In this document: positions 58,084 to 64,000 of the stretch, piece by piece
Position numbering within the stretch: position 1 is the first letter of the stretch
Layout: each line of letters begins with the position of its first letter
Assembly: GCA_001600415.1 (NCBI GenBank)
Contig: BCJX01000009.1
Location: 151,088-215,087, forward strand
DNA length: 64,000 nt
Source: Pascua guehoae
Lineage: Eukaryota > Basidiomycota > Tremellomycetes > Trichosporonales > Trichosporonaceae
Direction of reading: 5' to 3'
Made by a program: the position numbers and the translations under genes
The notes under the pieces: model-generated
What the model was told of the DNA's origin: nothing
Seen by the model: the letters and a program-made list of their open reading frames with translations, nothing else
Database searches by the model: none

Positions 58084-58790
58084 ATGCTCTTTAAAAATCT
58101 TCTACCACTCCTAACACTTGCGACCGTGGCGCTCGCGCACCCGCAGCCGTACCACGGCGCGCCTGATGCCATCGAACTCGATGCGCGCGAAGCGAACGCC
58201 CTTGTTGAGGCCCCAATCGATCTCGAGGAGCGTGATGAACCCGTTAACGTCGAGCGCGATGAAGATCACGTCGAGCGTGACGAGTACCTAAACGTCGAGC
58301 GCACCGTAAGTGACCGAGTGGTCAAGCCGCTCCTTCACAGCCAGCCCTACCCCCGAGCCATTGCCAACGCCAGGACCTTTCCGTCGAGGAAAGGGACGCC
58401 TTTGAGGCCGCGATCCGGAGCCAATTTGGCGATGGACACGAGCTAGTTGCTCGTGACAGCACGGGTCGATGCCCCGCCGGAAAGCGTGCGGTATCCAACG
58501 GCGTCAAGCCTGTGGCAAACGGCTGCGGCCCGGCGGGGGGCATCAAAGTACCTCCGTTTACCTTTGGGGTCTGCTGCGACACTCACGACCGTTGTTACGG
58601 CGACTGCTCGAAGAGCAAGGTCCTGTGCGACACCGTTTTCAACGGCTGCATGATTATGATGTGCTTCCGCCTGAACCCATTCTTAGCCGAGCAATGCCTC
58701 AGAGCTTCCGCGGCGTGCTTTGCAGCTGTCGTCGTCGCCGGCAAAAAGGCGTTTGACGCGGCCACGAAGAAGCACTGCAAGTGTGTGTAA
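58084..58790 (+). CDS. secreted phospholipase A2-like protein
   Basis: Two exons, 58084-58305 and 58374-58790 (639 bases, 212 residues; intron 68 bases). There is a signal peptide (about residues 1-18, LLPLLTLATVALA). A very acidic pro-region of ERDE/VERD repeats follows (about 48-82), then Lys111-Arg112, a likely Kex2 site. The mature domain starts near 113 and contains NGCGPAGG and FGVCCDTHDRCYGDC (residues 138-152), the calcium-loop and His-Asp active-site pattern of secreted PLA2 enzymes (His145, Asp146). Conserved cysteines continue to the end (HCKCV). The expected reaction is release of the sn-2 fatty acid from phospholipids outside the cell. Calcium-loop details cannot be judged by eye. 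No neighbouring gene suggests a pathway. Confidence 0.83.
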
Positions 58791-59237
58791 AAGCAAATGC
58801 GAACCAGCGCCATCGCCATCAATGTCACGCCCACCAATGACTACGTTCGTTTGCACTCATGATGATGCAAGTTTTCTGTCCTGTAAAGACGTTCAAAATT
58901 TACGTGTAGTCTGCTATGGAAATGCAAGCTTGTTGAGTGTTCACGGCGGTTTGGGCACAATCGTTTTGTTTCCAAGAGAATTAGACCCATACAGACGCTA
59001 TAGGCCGTGACTCTCGAGTGAGTAGCAGAGCATACTAAAAGGTGCCGACATGCGCCAGTGCCCTGAGTCGCTACCTGCGCGCTCAACAAAAGAGTTGGAC
59101 ATATGCGCGGAACACCTTTTCCTTCCACGACTCACAGGTTTGAACCATGCTTTTGCTGGAATACAACTCCGGCCACTCAACAGCATCGAAACCCTTTTGC
59201 TATGCGGTGGAGATTCCAACAGTTTTCCATCCAAATA
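58791..59237. other. intergenic, no gene seen
   Basis: 3' flank of the phospholipase gene and 5' flank of tRNA-Cys. Nothing recognisable. Confidence 0.45.
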
Positions 59238-59334
59238 GTGGGTTTAGCACAGTGGTAGTTGCATCAGATTGCAATTACGGGATCCGTCTCGAGCAAGCAT
59301 CTGAGGGTCCCCAGTTCAAACCTGGGAACTCACT
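59238..59334 (+). tRNA. tRNA-Cys (GCA) with a 24-base intron
   Basis: The acceptor GTGGGTT pairs with AACTCAC. The anticodon stem TCAGA pairs with TCTGA. The T arm is CCCAG-TTCAAAC-CTGGG. The anticodon GCA is at 59271-59273. The intron (59275-59298) starts after base 37. A T-rich terminator (TTCTTTTTCC) follows at once. Confidence 0.92.
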
Positions 59335-60221
59335 TCTTTTTCCTTGTCGAAAGCAAGATGAACTCTCCAGTCTCTACCAATGAACTCGAAGCACATTGAG
59401 AAGCTCCCTACGGTATGAGTTGCAGCGATGTGTCATTGAACTGTTGTCCTTACGAAGCGCGGGAGGATAATCAGCGGAAGTTATCATTCACGCTTTCTAA
59501 TGCATCGAATCGGCGCCAGCAGGCATTCAACGATCTCGAAGTGCGCAGTTGCAAGGGACACCCCTTCAATACGACCTCTCAATGACTCTGAGAGTGCGGT
59601 GCAGCTCATAAGCAACAGGTTGATAGGCGAGGCCGGCATGGTAGACCGGCTGAAGTCTGAGAGATATATAACCACAAGGGTCTCCCAATCAAGAGGTTAT
59701 CGATACACATATCGCTGGAATGGTGTACTTTTGGAAATTAAATGCTGGGCTGCAACGCTAGATGTCCCAGCATGCATGGGATATCAGAATCAACCTCCAA
59801 GGGAGAATTCTGGGAGGATTCTGCTCCTTCGTCTGCCACTCGCGCACACCATTGTGGAGGAGTGCCACTAGGCGCGCGTAGATTTGGGGCGCCTGAAAGT
59901 GGGGGCTGTTTAGGTTTCTAATAGACGTGGCTTGCTTTGTTGTCGCGTGTGTGTTCGTTTTGAATTGAGAAACCAACCCCCTTTTGGGATGTGACGCGTG
60001 CGACTTTTGGATCATCATCCATCCTTCTGGTTTCATTTTCGTTTCCGGGTCACACTTCTAGCCGACTGGCACACTGTCCACTTTTATTCTTCCATCGTTT
60101 CGACATTTCGCGTCTCTTGTCTACTATTGTTGCCTAATCGACCTCTGCGCGATCTTTAGGAGGTTCGCACACCGCCCCATTCTCCCTCGTCTCTCCACTG
60201 TCTCGCCTGTGCACGATCCCG
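59335..60221. other. 5' flank of PRMT5
   Basis: No gene is supported. The last 150 bases are pyrimidine-rich (TCTTGTCTACTATTG, CTCCCTCGTCTCTCC), as expected for a leader. Confidence 0.45.
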
Positions 60222-63200
60222 ATGTCGCGACTCCCCATCGCGCTCGTGCCGCCCGAGGCGCCACCGCTGCCCGTCGTCCCGCACCCGGCGCCGAGTCCGC
60301 TGCAGGCGTTTATCGGGCGGACGGTCTCGTCGACCGACTATGACTCTGTGTGTCTCCCGCTCGCCAACGAGCGATGGCAGGCGCGCTGGGAGAAGCTGTG
60401 TCTGCGTCCGCTCGACGAGGACGCCGACGCCGGGGACGGCAGCCAGACAGACCACCCTGATGACGACGCCGGTGGCGATGGACAAGCACGACAACGGGCC
60501 GACCTGGACCGCGAGGCCGACGAGTGGCGCCATGAGCCACGACTGAACCGCGACGAGTGCAACGTGACGCGCCTCGAGGAGAGCCAGGGCGTCATTGCAC
60601 TCGCGAGCGAGTGGCTCGAGCTCGACAGCCCAGATGAGGGGATTAGGTTTGACTCGGAGCTAGTGAGTGGGCCAGGTTGGGCGGCGGGCGTGGCGTTGCG
60701 TTGCGCGGAGCGGACCTGGCAGTGACCAAGGGCGGCGGTGATCTGATCGAGACCACGCCGACCGACGGCGCCCGACGTGGACGTGGACGTTGTGTTCGGT
60801 TGCATCCGCCACTCACTTCTTGGCTCTTGGCGGCGGCCATCGAGGTGGCCCAGGCAATGCCATCAGCGCCTCGACCACCTCGATTGCGCGCATTGCACTC
60901 GCTTGCGGATCGCCGTCGGCGCCCGGCGCCGAGAGCCGTGCACGCTGGCCGCCGATCCGATCGAGCTCGAGAGCAGCTAGAGTCACGCCCCATCGTCCGT
61001 CGCCGCTAACATGTAACAGGGCCTCCGCGCCGAGATGCAGCATGCGCTCTACCTCTCGCTCCCGACCCTCATCCTCCCTGCGCCCCAACTCGCGAACCGC
61101 GCCTGCCTCCCTGCCTATGCGCGTGCCGTCTCCAATCTCCTGCAGATGGGCGGTGCGAGTGCGTTCACAGAGATCAGCATCCGGATCCCCGTCTCGGACC
61201 CGCTCGAGATTATCGGCCAGGGACCCGCCAACGGCCCCACCAACGGCGGCGACCAGCCGCGCGGACATCACCGGCGCGTCTCGAGCCTGTCGTCGCGCCC
61301 CGCGAGCATGCACCAGCAAAACCTCAGCATTGGCAACCTCACCCAGATCATGGCCCAAGGACAAGGGCAAGGGCAGGGACAGGGACAGAGCGGGCCGAGC
61401 AGCAGCGGCTACGGACAACGGCCAGAGGGGAGCCGCGTCGCCAGTGTCGTGTCGCACAATTCCCAGACGAGCATGTCGGGCCGCAGCGTCACGCACTCGG
61501 CCATCCAGGCCGACCCCAGTAGCACGTGGGAGATGTGGGACTGCATTCGCAGCTTGTGCGGGTATAACCCGCGCTTGTCCGTTAGTGAGTGTGGTTGTGG
61601 CCGTGGGCGAGGGCGTGTGGGGGGGGGGGGGGAGGGGGCGGGGGCGTGAGCAGCGGATCGCATAATGTCGAGAGAGGCAGTGCACAGGGCAGTACGGGGA
61701 GAGCCGGACGTCGAGAGAACCTGAGCGGAGACGACGAGACGCAGCTGGCGTGTGGAGATGAAGGGAAACGCCTGGGTGTACCTGGCGAGAATGGGTGCCT
61801 CGACCATGCTCGTCGAGCAGCGTCGCTTGCATTGTCTGCGATGGGCAATCTCCCTCGCACAGTCCCAGTTGTCCCAGAACGGAGTGCACGCACAACCTGG
61901 ACGCGAGTGGTGGGGGATGAAGACAGCTATTGCAGTGTGCCTGGTCTGTCATGGAGCCTCCGAAATATCTGCTCAGACTGTCGGTGCAACTGTCGGTGCA
62001 CCCTTCTGGGTGTGTGTGACGACCACATCGGGAGCCCTGTGCCCAGCGGGTGCCACACAACTCTGTCACCCGAGGCTGGGCGATCGAGGCTAGCTCTCGC
62101 CTCCCATATGACCCCGTTTGCTGCAGCTACTGTATGTACTCGTGCTAACACCCAGCGCTCGACCTCTCGAACCCGCTCCCACCATCCGTCGGCGCGCTGT
62201 CCCGCTGGGCCGCCGAGCCGGTCAAGCACATCTGGCTCCCTGCGCGCTCCTTTATCCCGAACGCCAAGGGCTATCCTGTGCTGTCCAAGGCGTGCCAGGC
62301 GTTCCTGCGCGGCCTGACGCGCCAGAGCCCGACATTTATCCTGTCCGACACACATGCGGCGCGGCACCCGTCGGGCGGCCCCACGGCCTACCTCCAGTAC
62401 GTGCGGCACATTACGTCGCAGCCTGTGCCGAATGCGCCCGGCGCGCTGTCGCCGCAGGGACCTGCAGAGGTGGCGACAGGCTACGGCGACTATCTCCAGG
62501 CGCCGCTCCAGCCCCTGATGGACGACCTGGGGAGCGCGACGTACGACGTGTTCGAGCGGGATCCCGTAAAGTACAGGCAGTACGAGGAGGCCATCTTCCT
62601 AGCCCTCGCCGACCGCGAGCCCGAGCCCGAACCCGACGGCGACAGCGACGACGTCGTCATTGTCGTCGCCGGTGCAGGCCGTGGGCCCCTCGTCGCATGC
62701 GCCCTCCGCGCACTCGCACGCGCCCAGCGCCCCGCGCGCATATACGCCGTCGAAAAAAACGTAAACGCATTCACCACCCTCCAGGAGCGCAAGGCGCTCG
62801 AGTGGGGCGACGCGGTCGAGATTCTCTTTGGCGACATGCGCACACTAGCCGTCCCCGAGCTCGCCGACATTCTCGTCTCCGAGCTCCTCGGCAGCTTTGG
62901 CGATAACGAGCTCAGCCCAGAGTGTATCGATGGCGCGATGCGGTTTTTGAAACGTGAGTGACCGGCGACGGCGAGCCGCAGGCGAGCCGGCGTGAGCGAT
63001 GGCTGGGGTAGTAGAAGTCTGAGTTAGGGGTTGAGTCGAGGGTTGAGATAGTCTTGACAGTCTTGAACTGGCGCTCGAGCGAGCAGTTGTGGCTCTCTGC
63101 GTTTCTGAAGTGGTCACCCCGATAATGGGGTTGCTGCAGAGTTGGACTTCTGTCGGCGTGACGCGTATTTGCAGCCTGGTGCGGTAGCATGGCAGCGTGG

Positions 63201-64000
63201 TTGGTGCCTGGCACGGCTGTGGCAGTTGGTACAAGATGCCACAGTCAACGCCACTGCCATGGCTTGGGTGTGGTGTCTCTGGCTGCCAGACACGACTGGC
63301 AAAAGTGCCAGAATCTACCCATTCTCCCGTGCTTGTGCGCGAGCACTGTCATGTCCCTCTCTTCTGCATTGAACTTTGCCTCCATGCTAACCCCCAGCCG
63401 ACGGCGTCTCGATCCCAACCTCGTACACTGCGCACCTGGCACCACTGGCGTCTGCAAAGCTGCACCACGACGTGACGCAGCCGTCGCGCGCGGCGGGCGC
63501 GGCCGAGACGCCGTACGTGGTGATGATGCAGGCGGTCAACCTGCTGTCTGGCGACGGGGGCGGTGCGTCTGGTTCGTGCGGCGAGCGGATCCAACAGTGC
63601 TGGCAATTCGAGCACCCGCGGCGCGACCTGGTGCTCGACGACAATGGGTTGCCCGTGACAAACTCGCACAATACACGCAGTGCGAGCCTGACGTTCCACA
63701 TTCCGCACGCGTCGCCGTGCCACGGGTTTGCGGGATACTTTGAGGCACACCTGTACGGCAATGTGGGGCTCAGTATCCATCCGGACACGGCGTACCGCGT
63801 CTCGCCCGACATGTTTTCGTGGTTCCCCCTCTTCTTCCCCCTCAAGCAGCCGCTGTACCTCCCCTCGGGCGCCGAGCTCGAGGTCAACATCTGGCGTCTG
63901 GTCGATGCCCGCTCGCGCAAAGTCTGGTACGAGTGGAGCGCAGAGGCATACCTCCCCGTCGCGAGCTCGGTCGTCGCTAGCCCCAGTCGGTACTCGTCCC
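60222..64000 (+). CDS. PRMT5: PRMT5/Skb1-type protein arginine methyltransferase, cut by the window end
   Basis: This type II enzyme makes symmetric dimethylarginine on histones and Sm proteins, and in yeasts links to Ste20/Shk1 signalling and morphology. Visible exons are 60222-60662, 61020-61584, 62156-62953 and 63398 to the edge, about 802 residues so far. The N-terminal TIM-barrel part includes STDYDSVCLPLANERW and LYLSLPTLILP. It carries a Gly-Gln run and a Ser-rich insert around residues 225-310, which is unusual. The catalytic part shows GPTAYLQYVRHI, YDVFERDPVKY (the Phe, about 468, that favours symmetric methylation), GAGRGP (508-513), and the double-E loop SELLGSFGDNELSPE (Glu578, Glu587). 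The beta-barrel follows, with GVSIPTSYT and GYFEAHLYGNV. Only the last residues should be missing. Intron 3 begins with a GC hairpin. Confidence 0.95.
62962..62990 (+). repeat. intronic hairpin after a PRMT5 donor
   Basis: CCGGC (62962-62966) pairs with GCCGG (62986-62990). Inside it, GCC-GCA-GGC (62975-62983) is framed by CGA and GAG. It lies within 40 bases of the donor at 62954. Confidence 0.65.

Overview
The window reads as nuclear DNA of a GC-rich basidiomycete yeast, most likely a tremellomycete of the Trichosporonales type. The reasons are dense protein genes broken by many GT-AG introns (mostly 35-65 bases, usually with CTAAC or CTGAC shortly before the 3' AG), strong C/G-ending codon use, a Kex2-type secreted precursor, intron-bearing tRNAs, and conserved proteins of fungal architecture. 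The lineage below Tremellomycetes is inference. Gene models were spliced by hand. They keep frame across every junction, and conserved motifs continue across the splice points.

Layout, left to right. 0-2.2 kb: 3' part of a TMEM33/Pom33 membrane protein (+), then tRNA-Ile. 2.9-13.4 kb: UGP1 (UDP-glucose pyrophosphorylase, -) and SET9 (histone H4-K20 methyltransferase, -), separated by about 3.5 kb without a recognisable gene. 13.4-21 kb: a second gene-poor stretch, a benzoylformate-decarboxylase-like ThDP enzyme (+) carrying one frameshift, then tRNA-Asp and tRNA-Ala. 21-27.4 kb: threonine aldolase GLY1 (-) and the Rab exchange factor SEC2 (-). 28.2-28.7 kb: a small unrecognised gene with an in-frame TGA. 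29.4-39.2 kb: 5-oxoprolinase OXP1 (+, 14 exons) and mitochondrial glycerol-3-phosphate dehydrogenase GUT2 with EF-hands (+). Between these two lies a periodic ATCCCCAAC array, and the first GUT2 intron holds three minisatellites.

40-46 kb: NIC96 (nucleoporin, -) and SEC4/YPT2 (exocytic Rab, +), divergent. 48.2 kb: a secreted defensin-like peptide precursor (+). 50-53.3 kb: MRPL33 (-) and ARG3 (ornithine carbamoyltransferase, +), divergent over 466 bases. 54-56 kb: a ZRC1/COT1-type vacuolar zinc transporter (-). 58-58.8 kb: a secreted phospholipase A2 (+). 59.2 kb: tRNA-Cys. 60.2 kb to the end: PRMT5/Skb1 (+), running off the right edge.

Most genes are unlinked housekeeping functions, with no biosynthetic cluster. 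SEC2 and SEC4 are exchange factor and GTPase of one secretory step, about 17 kb apart. UGP1 supplies UDP-glucose for wall and capsule glycans. OXP1 recycles the glutathione product 5-oxoproline. The most unusual items are the 10-cysteine defensin-like peptide, a family of GC-rich hairpins just after the 5' splice sites of four introns, the periodic ATCCCCAAC array, and the small gene with an internal TGA.
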